Of a stretch of 64,000 nt of DNA, positions 34,693 to 43,134 are shown one piece after another. Source of the DNA: Pseudolabrys sp. FHR47 (lineage in GTDB: Bacteria; Pseudomonadota; Alphaproteobacteria; Rhizobiales; Xanthobacteraceae). The translations under genes were made by a program, and so were the position numbers. Under the pieces are notes generated by a model. That model worked only from the letters and a program-made list of their open reading frames with translations, searched no databases and was not told where the DNA came from. How positions within the stretch are numbered: the first letter of the stretch is position 1; each line of letters begins with the position of its first letter. Location of the stretch: the NCBI RefSeq assembly GCF_005153485.1, contig NZ_CP039740.1:3413001-3477000 (forward strand), written 5' to 3'.

Positions 34693-35682
34693 TCAGTTAA
34701 GCCCAATCCCCGTGAGCGGGGTCGAGTTGTTGTTATTGCCGTCGATCAGATTGTTCTTATAGGACAGGACTTGTCCGCCGCTCTGAATAACCGCCACGGT
34801 GTTGTTGCCGGTGATCAGCGAGTTGCCAAGGCGCAAGACCGCAGCGCTGCCGCTCACCACCACGCCGTTATTGTTGCCCGAAATCACCGAATTGTTGATC
34901 GTGGCGCTCGCCGAGGTGCCGCCGGCATTGGTGAAGGCGGAAAAGCCGTGACCGCTATTTCCCACCGCAATCGTGGACTCGACACTCGCCGAAACCGTGC
35001 CGGTCGTCCCCGTCGTATTGATCTGCATCCCGATGCGGTTGTTCGCCATTTGCACCTGGTTCAGGCTTACGAACGCGGAACCCGAACCGCTGGGAAGGAC
35101 CAGGATCGCGCCGCCCGAGGTCGCGCCTGCCGCAGCGCCGTTGTTGGTGAAGGTCGTATTCGACACGTAGAGTTCGGACGAACCGGACGGCGCGAAAAGA
35201 ATGCCGTTGCCAGCATTGGCCGCCGTCGAAACGAAATTCTTGATCAGGCATTTGTCGAGATAGAGCGCCGCACCATTGATAAACCGTATGCCGTTAAGTC
35301 CGGGCATGGTTGGCGGCGCGCCATCGATGACAATACCGCGAAGTATGACGACGTCTGTCGCGGCGGCGTTGACGGTGATGCCATTTGTATTGGACGCCAG
35401 AATGCCGGCCTCGCCGGTGTAGTCATTGATGATGCTGATCGACTTGGTGATGGTCACCGCGCCATAGCCGCCCGGATCAAGAACACTTATTTCACCGCCG
35501 GCGGCGGTCTTCGAAATCGCACCGGCAAAGGTCTTGCACGGCGCCGTGCGGCTGCACGGATTGGCGTCGTCACCGACTCCCGATACCCAAGTGCGCGTTG
35601 CCTGGGCATGGGCCGAGCAAAGCGTTGCCGTGAAAAGCAACATGATCGCAAGCGCACCCGCGCCTGAATTGGCACTTTTCAT
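34693..35682 (-). CDS. secreted right-handed parallel beta-helix protein
   Basis: 329 residues from ATG 35682, with GGGGAG six bases upstream and a signal peptide ending near SAHAQA. The mature part starts TRTWVSGVGDDANPCSRTAP, a motif shared by many secreted beta-helix proteins, with a Cys pair. It then consists of imperfect Asn/Gly/Ser/Thr-rich coils (for example NNSVISGNNNGVVVSGSAAV) typical of pectate-lyase-like solenoids. No catalytic motif is recognisable. A binding or surface role is more likely than a defined enzyme activity. Confidence 0.83.
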   Translation of the reverse strand: MKSANSGAGALAIMLLFTATLCSAHAQATRTWVSGVGDDANPCSRTAPCKTFAGAISKTAAGGEISVLDPGGYGAVTITKSISIINDYTGEAGILASNTNGITVNAAATDVVILRGIVIDGAPPTMPGLNGIRFINGAALYLDKCLIKNFVSTAANAGNGILFAPSGSSELYVSNTTFTNNGAAAGATSGGAILVLPSGSGSAFVSLNQVQMANNRIGMQINTTGTTGTVSASVESTIAVGNSGHGFSAFTNAGGTSASATINNSVISGNNNGVVVSGSAAVLRLGNSLITGNNTVAVIQSGGQVLSYKNNLIDGNNNNSTPLTGIGLN

Positions 35683-35844
35683 GTGTCTCCCCGAGGGACG
35701 AAACGCCCGCCGCGCACGCGGCGTCATGAAGGCGGCCGCTCCCTGGAAGGAACCTTAACAGGGAGGCACTGCATCTATAAGTAATAGATTTATCGTTCGA
35801 TCAACCGAGGATAGTATAAACCTACCATCGGAAGCGCCGTTTGA

Positions 35845-37572
35845 TCAGTGAATCTCCGGCTCTGGCACCTGGCCCGGACGGCTGAGGAAATCGAAATCGC
35901 AGCCGTCATCCGCCTGACCGATATGGTCGGAGAACAGAGCGCCGTAGCCGCGCGGATAACGCGGTGCCGGCTTCTGCCAGGCCACCTTACGGCGCGCCAG
36001 TTCCTCGTCCGACACATGGAGGTGGATCTTGCGCGCCGGGATGTCGATCTCGATCTCGTCGCCCGTTTGCACGAAGGCCAACGGTCCGCCGACGAAGCTT
36101 TCCGGCGCGACGTGCAAAATGCAGGCGCCATAGCTCGTGCCGCTCATGCGCGCGTCCGAGATGCGCACCATGTCGCGCACGCCCTGCTTCACCAGCTTCT
36201 TCGGGATCGGCAGCATACCCCATTCCGGCATGCCGGGGCCGCCTTGTGGGCCGGAGTTCTTCAAGACGAGAACGTGGTCGGCGGTGACGTCGAGATCGTC
36301 GCGCTCCACCTCGCGGGCCATGTGGTTGTAGTCCTCAAACGCGATGACCTTGCCGCGATGCTTGTGCAGCCGCTTCTCGGCGGCCGACGGCTTCATCACG
36401 CAGCCGCGCGGCGCGAGATTGCCGGTGAGCACGGCGGTCGCGCCATCGCGCGACACCGGGTCATTGAGGGATTTGATGACGTCGGGCTTGTAGACCTCGG
36501 CGCCCGCGATGTTGTCGCCGACCGATTTACCGGTGACGGTCATGGCGGACAGATCGAGCACGCTGCGGAGCTGGCTCATCAGCGCGCGCAGGCCGCCGGC
36601 GTAAAAGAAGTCCTCCATCAGATAAGCACCGGATGGCCGCACATTGGCGATCACCGGCACTTCACGCGACAATTCGTCGAAGCGGTTCATCTCGAGCGGG
36701 ATACCGGCGCGGCGCGCGATGGCGATGAGATGGATGATGCAGTTGGTCGAGCCGGCCATCGCCATGTGGACCTTGATGGCGTTGTCGACGGACTGCTTCG
36801 TAAGAATGTCGGAAGGCTTGAGATCGTCCCACACCATCTCGACGATGCGGCGGCCGCTTTCCTTGGCGGCGCGCGGGTGGTTCGAGTCCGGCGCCGGAAT
36901 CGACGACACGCCCGGCAGCGTAAAGCCGAGAGCCTCGGCGACCGCCATCATGGTTGCAGCGGTGCCCATGGTCATGCAGGTGCCGAAGGAGCGCGCGATG
37001 CCACCCTCGATCTCTTCCCACTGCGCCTCTGTGATCTTGCCGGCGCGCTTCTCGTCCCAGTATTTCCAGGTATCCGAACCCGAGCCGAGAACTTCGCCGT
37101 GCCAGTTGCCGCGCAGCATCGGACCGGCGGGCATGAAGATCGTCGGCACATTCATGCTGATCGCGCCCATCAGCAGGCCTGGCGTGGTCTTGTCGCAACC
37201 GCCCAGCAGCACGGCGCCGTCGATCGGGTGACTGCGCAGCAGTTCCTCGACCTCCATTGCCAGCAGGTTACGGTAGAGCATCGTCGTCGGCTTGACGAAA
37301 GATTCCGACAGCGACAGCGCCGGCAGCTCGATCGGAAAGCCGCCGGCCTGCAGCACGCCGCGCTTCACTTCCTCGGCGCGGGTGCGCAGATGAACGTGAC
37401 AGGGATTGATATCGCTCCAGGTATTGATGATACCGATGACCGGTTTGCCGGCCCAATCCTCGGTATCGTAGCCGATCTGGCGCAAACGCGAGCGATGGCC
37501 GAACGAACGCAGGTCGGTAACGCCCAGCCAGCGGTGGCTGCGCAGATCTTCAGGACGCTTCTTGGCAGACAT
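35845..37572 (-). CDS. IlvD/Edd family dehydratase (sugar-acid dehydratase type)
   Basis: 575 residues. Cluster ligands are visible in LLGGCDKTTPGLLMGA and FGTCMTMGTAATM, with SDARMSGTSYGACILH near the C-terminus. Style and length fit the aldonic-acid branch (arabonate/xylonate dehydratases, [2Fe-2S]) more than biosynthetic IlvD: it starts LRSHRWLGVTDLRSFGHRSR, as those enzymes do. It should dehydrate a sugar acid to a 2-keto-3-deoxy acid. The gene is downstream of the TRAP permease by 21 bases and likely in its operon, which supports uptake and dehydration of the same substrate. Confidence 0.91.
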   Translation of the reverse strand: MSAKKRPEDLRSHRWLGVTDLRSFGHRSRLRQIGYDTEDWAGKPVIGIINTWSDINPCHVHLRTRAEEVKRGVLQAGGFPIELPALSLSESFVKPTTMLYRNLLAMEVEELLRSHPIDGAVLLGGCDKTTPGLLMGAISMNVPTIFMPAGPMLRGNWHGEVLGSGSDTWKYWDEKRAGKITEAQWEEIEGGIARSFGTCMTMGTAATMMAVAEALGFTLPGVSSIPAPDSNHPRAAKESGRRIVEMVWDDLKPSDILTKQSVDNAIKVHMAMAGSTNCIIHLIAIARRAGIPLEMNRFDELSREVPVIANVRPSGAYLMEDFFYAGGLRALMSQLRSVLDLSAMTVTGKSVGDNIAGAEVYKPDVIKSLNDPVSRDGATAVLTGNLAPRGCVMKPSAAEKRLHKHRGKVIAFEDYNHMAREVERDDLDVTADHVLVLKNSGPQGGPGMPEWGMLPIPKKLVKQGVRDMVRISDARMSGTSYGACILHVAPESFVGGPLAFVQTGDEIEIDIPARKIHLHVSDEELARRKVAWQKPAPRYPRGYGALFSDHIGQADDGCDFDFLSRPGQVPEPEIH

Positions 37573-37593
37573 GGTTGTTACTTCTGAGAGATG

Positions 37594-39513
37594 TCACGTG
37601 GACTTCGCCGGTGCCGGCTGTACGGCGTTGCGCCGCGCGACGACCTGGGTGGCGATCACGACGATAGCGATAACCGCGCCGATGAGGTCCGTTTCGAGGC
37701 CGGGCTTGATCAACAGTAAACCGCCGACAATAAGCAGCGCGCGCTGCCAGGTTGTCGTCGCGGTGAGGAAATAGCCGTGCAGCCCGCCGGCAAACATCAG
37801 GATGCCGAAAGCCGACGTCAGGAATGCCGATATGATCGTCGGCCAATCGCCGATCATCAGAAGGCCAGGCTCATAGATCACCATGAATGGCACGATGAAG
37901 CCCGCGGCGCCGACCTTCACCGCGGCCCAGCCGGATTTCCACAAATCGGCCTTGGCGATGCCGGCAGCGGCGAATACCGCCAGCGCCACCGGCGGCGTGA
38001 TCGCCGACAGCACGGCGAAGTACAAGGCGAACATGTGAGCGGCCGGCGGGATGACGCCGAGCTTGATGATCGCCGGCACCAAGAGCGCAGTCATGATGAT
38101 GTAGGCCGGCGTCGTCGGCATGCCCATGCCGAGGATGATGCCAGCGCACATGGTCATGATGAGGGCAAGCACCAGGAAGTGCTCCGACAGATGCGTGACG
38201 AACTGGGTGAAGACGATGCCCGCGCCCGACAACGTCACCACGCCGATCACAATGCCGGCGCAGGCGCAGGCGGTGGCGACGCCGAGCGCGTTGCGCGCGC
38301 CGTCGACGAAGGCGTCGAGGATGTTCTTGATGTTGACATATCCGCGGGTCGTCTTGCGCAGTGCCGCGACCGGGAAGCAGGCCAGCGTGCCGACCAGCGC
38401 CGCCAGCGGCGCGCTGTAGCCCGAGTACATGACGACGAGAATCAGCATCACCGGGATGAACAGGTGGCCGCGCACGCGCAGGGTTTCGCCGAGGCGCGGC
38501 AGTTCGGAACGCGGCAGGCCGACCAGGCCGCGGCGCTTGGCCTCGAAATGCACGGCGGCAAAGCACGAGACGTAATAGAGGATCGCCGGGATGATCGCCC
38601 AGATCAGCACCTGGCCGTAGGACACGGCGAGGAACTCGGCCATCACGAAGGCAGCTGCGCCCATGATCGGCGGCATGATCTGCCCGCCGGTCGAGGCGGT
38701 CGCCTCGACGCCGGCGGCGAAATGCGCCGGGAAGCCCGAGCGCTTCATCAGCGGAATCGAGATCGGGCCGTCGACCATCACATTGGCGACGGCGCTGCCG
38801 GAAATGGTGCCGAACAGGCTCGACGACACCACCGACACCTTGCCGGGACCGCCGGCCTGGCTGCCGGTCAAACTCATGGCGAAATCCATGAACAACTGGC
38901 CGGTGCCGGTACGCTCCATGAACGAGCCGAACAGGACGAAGATCAGGACGTAACCGGCCGACACCGATAGCGGGATGCCGAAGATGCCCTCGGTCGTCAT
39001 ATAAAGTTGATCGAGCAGCCGCATCGGCTCGAGCTTGGCGAAGAACAGGCCATAGATCAGGAACACGATCGCCGTCATCGGCAGCGCCCAGCCGATGACG
39101 CGGCGGGTTGCTTCGAGCACGACGAGCGTCATGACGACGCCCATGATCATGTCCATAGGGGTCAGGTCGTCGATGTAGAAGATGCGATTGACGATGTAAT
39201 CGTAATTGACGAACAGGTAGACGATCGGCGCGGCCGACACCGCCACCAGCGCGTAATCGAACAGCGACGGCAACGTGATCCGGGCCTCGCCCTCGACCTG
39301 GGCGCCCTGCGCCAGTTCCATATCCTCGGTCTTCGACGAGAAGCGGAACAGCAAAAACACCAGTACCAGCGCGAACAGAAGATGCGTGCCGCGGAATAGC
39401 ACAGCTTCCGGCGAACCGAAGGCGATTGCCCAGATGTGGTAGCACGCCATCGCGATCGAGATGGCGTAAAGGGCGATCCGCAGAAGCCCGCGATAACTGG
39501 TGTCGATCTGCAT
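37594..39513 (-). CDS. TRAP transporter fused permease (4TM/12TM, DctQM)
   Basis: 639 residues, almost entirely transmembrane: a short N-terminal DctQ-like four-helix part and a DctM-like twelve-helix part with GSISGSAVANVMVDGPISIP-like and MGMPTTPAYIIMTALLVPA motifs typical of TAXI-linked TRAP fusions. It imports the ligand bound by the TAXI protein encoded upstream, driven by an ion gradient. A strong hairpin separates it from that gene. The dehydratase follows after 21 bases. Confidence 0.93.
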   Translation of the reverse strand: MQIDTSYRGLLRIALYAISIAMACYHIWAIAFGSPEAVLFRGTHLLFALVLVFLLFRFSSKTEDMELAQGAQVEGEARITLPSLFDYALVAVSAAPIVYLFVNYDYIVNRIFYIDDLTPMDMIMGVVMTLVVLEATRRVIGWALPMTAIVFLIYGLFFAKLEPMRLLDQLYMTTEGIFGIPLSVSAGYVLIFVLFGSFMERTGTGQLFMDFAMSLTGSQAGGPGKVSVVSSSLFGTISGSAVANVMVDGPISIPLMKRSGFPAHFAAGVEATASTGGQIMPPIMGAAAFVMAEFLAVSYGQVLIWAIIPAILYYVSCFAAVHFEAKRRGLVGLPRSELPRLGETLRVRGHLFIPVMLILVVMYSGYSAPLAALVGTLACFPVAALRKTTRGYVNIKNILDAFVDGARNALGVATACACAGIVIGVVTLSGAGIVFTQFVTHLSEHFLVLALIMTMCAGIILGMGMPTTPAYIIMTALLVPAIIKLGVIPPAAHMFALYFAVLSAITPPVALAVFAAAGIAKADLWKSGWAAVKVGAAGFIVPFMVIYEPGLLMIGDWPTIISAFLTSAFGILMFAGGLHGYFLTATTTWQRALLIVGGLLLIKPGLETDLIGAVIAIVVIATQVVARRNAVQPAPAKST

Positions 39514-39539
39514 CCCGCCCCCTCGGACTGTAAATGGAA

Positions 39540-39568
39540 ACGCCGGCCGCCCGACGAGCGGCCGGCGT
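39540..39568 (-). promoter_or_regulatory. intercistronic hairpin between TAXI protein and permease genes
   Basis: ACGCCGGCCGC and GCGGCCGGCGT form a perfect 11-bp stem with a 7-base loop, 8 bases after the binding-protein stop. The following T content is weak, so it is better read as an mRNA 3'-end stabiliser or partial terminator that keeps the binding protein in excess. Confidence 0.6.
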
Positions 39569-39576
39569 CTCAGTAG

Positions 39577-40527
39577 TTACTTGGTGGCAACCGTGATGCC
39601 GGCTTCCTTGTAGAACTTTGCGGCGCCGGGATGGAACGGCACGCCGATATCCTCGGCCATCGCCTTCGTCGTCAGGCTCGAAATCGACTTGTTGACCGAA
39701 GACATTGCCGGGATGTTGCCCGCCATCGCCTTGGTCATGGCATAGACGGTATCGGCCGGCAGCTTGCAAGACGCAACGATGTGAGTGGCATAACCGATCA
39801 CCTTCACGTCGTTGTCCTGCTTCGGATAGGTGCCCTTCGGGATAGTCACCAGTGTGTAACCGGGATTGAGCTTGCGCATTTCCCCGAGCTGGTCGGCGAG
39901 ATCGAGGATCGTGATGGGACGCGCCGCGGCGAGATCCATCACGGCGCCTGACGGAATGGTGGTGCCGAGACCGAAGGCGACGGCGTGGCCGTCCTGCATC
40001 TGCGTCACCGAGTCGGTGTACGAGACGAAGCTCATCTTGACGTCGTTGTACGAAAGACCATTCACCTTCAGCAACTGACCGGTAATCAGCTCACCAGTGT
40101 TGCCGCGCTGCTGCGTCGTCACGCCCTTGCCCTTGAGGTCCTTGACCGACTTCACGCCGGAATCGGCGGTGACGACAAGCTGGTAGTACTGCGGGTAAAG
40201 CGTCGCGACGTTGCAGACATTGCTGGTCGGCTTGGTGAATGGCGCATTGCCCTTCAAGCCGTCGACCGTCGAGATCGAGTTGCCGAAACCGACATCCGCT
40301 TTGCCTTCGTCGACGCCACGCACGTTGGCGATGCCGGCGCCGGGCAGAGACTGCACGTTGAGGCCCGGAACGGCCTTTTCCCACATGTCCTTGAGTTGAC
40401 CGCCGAGCGGCACCCAGACGCCACCCTGCGGGCCGGTCATCAGCTTGATATCCGCAGCCGCGGCCGGAGCGGCCAGACCGAGACTGACGCCAAACACGGC
40501 CGCAAGAATAGAAATCGAGTTTTTCAT
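39577..40527 (-). CDS. TAXI-family TRAP transporter solute-binding protein
   Basis: 316 residues from ATG 40527, with signal peptide MKNSISILAAVFGVSLGLAA ending near AAA. The mature start DIKLMTGPQGGVWVPLGGQL and DVGFGNSISTVDGLKG match TAXI proteins, which deliver carboxylic acids to fused TRAP permeases in the periplasm. It is the first gene of the minus-strand TAXI-permease-dehydratase operon, divergent from the RraA-FadR-EamA genes. The earlier in-frame start at 40560 lacks support. Confidence 0.92.
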   Translation of the reverse strand: MKNSISILAAVFGVSLGLAAPAAAADIKLMTGPQGGVWVPLGGQLKDMWEKAVPGLNVQSLPGAGIANVRGVDEGKADVGFGNSISTVDGLKGNAPFTKPTSNVCNVATLYPQYYQLVVTADSGVKSVKDLKGKGVTTQQRGNTGELITGQLLKVNGLSYNDVKMSFVSYTDSVTQMQDGHAVAFGLGTTIPSGAVMDLAAARPITILDLADQLGEMRKLNPGYTLVTIPKGTYPKQDNDVKVIGYATHIVASCKLPADTVYAMTKAMAGNIPAMSSVNKSISSLTTKAMAEDIGVPFHPGAAKFYKEAGITVATK

Positions 40528-40652
40528 AATTCTGTCTCCTCCACGCCCGCTGTCTGACACGCACGGGCTTTGCCAACCGCCTTGTCGGCGGCTTTCGTTT
40601 TCCTCAAAATTGACCTTACTGGGGGCCGCGCCCTCTGCACAAGACCCTTTTT

Positions 40653-40667
40653 ACAACTCTTGACAAC
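40653..40667. promoter_or_regulatory. ACAAC direct repeat, 10-bp period, in divergent promoter region
   Basis: ACAAC occurs at 40653-40657 and 40663-40667, one helical turn apart, overlapping a TTGACA (40660-40665). It lies in the 197-bp gap between the two divergent operons and is a candidate binding site for the FadR-type regulator at 41450. Evidence is by eye only. Confidence 0.25.
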
Positions 40668-40724
40668 ATTGCCCCGGCGAGACCAAGTGTGCGGGCCACG
40701 CTTCAAACGCCACCGGGGGACTCC

Positions 40725-41435
40725 ATGCGAGAAACGACCAAGAGCAAACTGATGGCGGTGTCGACCGCGACACTGACGACAGTGCTGTTCAAGCACGGTT
40801 TCCGCAACACGTTCATCGGCGGCATCCATCGCATCAACGCCGGCGATAAGCCCAATATGGTCGGCCCGGCCTACACGCTGCGCTACATTCCCGCGCGCGA
40901 AGATCTCGACCACCTCGGTGTGTTCGAAGACCGGAGCCATCCGCAGCGCAAGGGCATCGAGGAATGCCCGGCCGGCGCCGTCTTCATGATCGACAGCCGG
41001 CGCAATGCCTCCGCCGCCTCGGCCGGCAACATATTGGTCACACGCCTGTGGAAACGCGGCTGCGCCGGCATCGTCACCGACGGCGGCTTCCGCGACACGC
41101 CGGAAATCGCGGCCATGCCCTTTCCTGCCTATCACGCGCAGCCGGCGGCGCCGACCAACCTCATCAAGCACCACGCCGTCGATCTGAATCTGCCGATCGC
41201 CTGCGGCGAAGTATCGGTCTATCCTGGCGATATCATCGTCGGCGACGGCGAAGGAGTGGTTGTCATTCCGGCCAAGATTGCCGACGACATTGCCGACGAA
41301 GCCTTCGAACAGACTGCGTTCGAGGACTTCGTGCAGGAGCAAGTGATGGCGGGCAAGAGCATCTTCGGCATCTATCCGCCGTCGCCGGAGGCGAAGGAAG
41401 AATTCGCGCGCTGGCGCACCGCCAACAAACGCTAG
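40725..41435 (+). CDS. RraA-family protein, probable 2-keto acid aldolase
   Basis: 236 residues from ATG 40725. The conserved IVTDGGFRDTPEI supplies the Arg-Asp pair that binds metal and substrate in HMG/CHA aldolases, and VGPAYTLRY plus GEVSVYPGDIIVGDGEGVV complete the RraA-like fold. Within catabolic clusters such proteins cleave hydroxy-oxo-acids rather than regulate RNase E. Here it is divergent from a sugar-acid dehydratase/TRAP operon, so it may cleave the dehydrated acid; that is inference. Confidence 0.88.
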   Translation: MRETTKSKLMAVSTATLTTVLFKHGFRNTFIGGIHRINAGDKPNMVGPAYTLRYIPAREDLDHLGVFEDRSHPQRKGIEECPAGAVFMIDSRRNASAASAGNILVTRLWKRGCAGIVTDGGFRDTPEIAAMPFPAYHAQPAAPTNLIKHHAVDLNLPIACGEVSVYPGDIIVGDGEGVVVIPAKIADDIADEAFEQTAFEDFVQEQVMAGKSIFGIYPPSPEAKEEFARWRTANKR

Positions 41436-41449
41436 AGGCAGAACGACAC

Positions 41450-42187
41450 ATGCCGACAGACCGCTCCGCATTGGCGACCGCCTCATCCGGTTCCAGTTGG
41501 AGCGAGGCAAAGCGCAGCGCGCTCATCTATCAGCGCATCTTCGAGAGCATCGTCAACGGCGAGTTCTCGGTGAATGCGCGTCTACCGTCGGAAACCGAAC
41601 TGGCGACGCGCTTTGGTGCGTCGCGACCCGTAGTCCGCGAGGCACTGGCGCGGCTGCGCGATGACGGCGTTATCGTTTCGCGACAGGGCTCGGGCAGCTA
41701 CGTCAAGCGCCGGCCCGATGTTGCGGTGCTCAACCTGTCGCCGGGCGCCTCGATCGACGATATTCAGCGCTGCTTCGAATTCCGCCACGGACTTGAAGGC
41801 TCCGCCGCTGCGCTCGCCGCGGAACGCTGGGAAGCCGCCGATCTTGCCGAAATCCGCAACTCATTCGAGGCGCTGGAACGAGCCGTCAAGAATGTGGAAC
41901 TCGGCGCCGAGGCCGACGAATGCTTTCACGCGGCGATCGCGCGCGCGACGCATAACCCCTATTACGTTTCGGTCCAGACCTCTATGCAGCCCCATATCCG
42001 GTATGGCATGAACGTGAACCGAAATCTGTCGATGCTACGCACCGCCGAGCGGATGCGCATGGTGCAGGATGAACATCGCGCGATTCTCGAAACTATTGCC
42101 GCACGCGACCCGGACGGTGCCCGCGACGCCATGCAACGTCATATCGCCAATGCGCGCCAACGCATGTTCGAGGGCGTGACGGCGTGA
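41450..42187 (+). CDS. FadR-subfamily GntR transcriptional regulator
   Basis: 245 residues. A GntR winged helix (about 25-90, with ARLPSETELATRFGASRPVV and DDGVIVSRQGSGSYV) is followed by an all-helical FCD domain (about 100-235) with metal-ligand-like residues in DECFHAAIARATHNP and DEHRAIL. FadR-type FCD regulators usually repress catabolic operons and release on binding an organic acid. It lies 14 bases after the RraA gene and overlaps the EamA gene by 4 bases, so it is probably the island's local regulator. Confidence 0.92.
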   Translation: MPTDRSALATASSGSSWSEAKRSALIYQRIFESIVNGEFSVNARLPSETELATRFGASRPVVREALARLRDDGVIVSRQGSGSYVKRRPDVAVLNLSPGASIDDIQRCFEFRHGLEGSAAALAAERWEAADLAEIRNSFEALERAVKNVELGAEADECFHAAIARATHNPYYVSVQTSMQPHIRYGMNVNRNLSMLRTAERMRMVQDEHRAILETIAARDPDGARDAMQRHIANARQRMFEGVTA

Positions 42188-43128
42188 CCACCCAATCTCC
42201 GGCCACGCCACGCGCGCGGCGCTTTTTCGGACTGACCGGTAATCCCTATCTACTGCTCGCGCTAACGTCGCTGTTCTGGTCGGGCAATCACATCGTCGGC
42301 CGCGCCATTGGCGGCCACGTGCCGCCGTTCGCGATCTCCGCGCTGCGCTGGCTCATTCCGTCGCTGCTGCTGTGGGCCTTCGCGCACCGCACCATCGCCA
42401 AGGACTGGCCAGCCATACGCGCGTCGTGGAAGATACTGCTCTGGCTCGGCATCGTCGGCGGCACGATGTTCACGTCGCTGCAATATGTCGGCCTGCAGTA
42501 TACGACCGCACTGAACGTCTCCGTCCTGAATTCGCTGACTCCGGTTCTGATCGTGGCGACCAGCGCGGCAATTTTCCGCGATCCGGTCACGCCGATCCAG
42601 ATCGCCGGCATTGTCACGTCGCTATTGGGCGTGCTGGCGATTATCGCGCAAGGCGACATTGCGACATTGCTTCATCTGTCTTTCAACGGCGGCGATATTC
42701 TGATCGTCTTCAACATGCTGCTGTTTTCGGTGTACACGGCCTATTTCAGACTGCGGCCGCGGATCAGCCCCATCAGCTTCCTGTTCGCATTCGGCGCCGT
42801 CTCGGTGCTTGGCACTTTGCCCTTTGCGATTGTGGAGGCCTTGTCCGGCTACACGCTGCAGGCAAATTGGGAAACCGTGGGCGCCGTGCTGTACGTTGCG
42901 CTCTTCCCCGGCTTCCTCGCCTACCTGTTCTGGAACCGGGGCGTGGAGTTAATCGGCGCCAATCGCGCCGGTCCATTCCAGCACCTGATCCCGCTTTATT
43001 CGGCAATCCTGGCCAGCACGCTGCTGGGCGAGCAGCTTCACGCCTATCATGTTGCCGGCTTTGTGCTGATCATCGGCGGCGTCTGGCTGGCGTCGGTCAA
43101 GGGCAAGGCCCCGCGGGAGACGGCCTGA
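42184..43128 (+). CDS. EamA/DMT-family transporter
   Basis: 314 residues from GTG 42184, overlapping the regulator's stop by 4 bases (translational coupling). Ten helices in two EamA repeats; LLALTSLFWSGNHIVGRAIG is the usual first helix, and PVLIVATSAAIFRDPVTPIQ and the final LLGEQLHAYHVAGFVLIIGG are family landmarks. DMT transporters mostly export metabolites. In this island it may export or exchange an acid intermediate; this is a guess from position. Confidence 0.91.
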   Translation: MTTQSPATPRARRFFGLTGNPYLLLALTSLFWSGNHIVGRAIGGHVPPFAISALRWLIPSLLLWAFAHRTIAKDWPAIRASWKILLWLGIVGGTMFTSLQYVGLQYTTALNVSVLNSLTPVLIVATSAAIFRDPVTPIQIAGIVTSLLGVLAIIAQGDIATLLHLSFNGGDILIVFNMLLFSVYTAYFRLRPRISPISFLFAFGAVSVLGTLPFAIVEALSGYTLQANWETVGAVLYVALFPGFLAYLFWNRGVELIGANRAGPFQHLIPLYSAILASTLLGEQLHAYHVAGFVLIIGGVWLASVKGKAPRETA

Positions 43129-43134
43129 ACCGTC

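Noticed and set aside
35848..37587. 579-codon plus-strand ORF
   Set aside because: Antisense shadow of the IlvD/Edd dehydratase with no recognisable domain.
37777..39769. long ORFs of 397 and 632 codons overlapping the TRAP permease
   Set aside because: Low-complexity Arg/His/Asp-rich shadows of a clear membrane protein gene.
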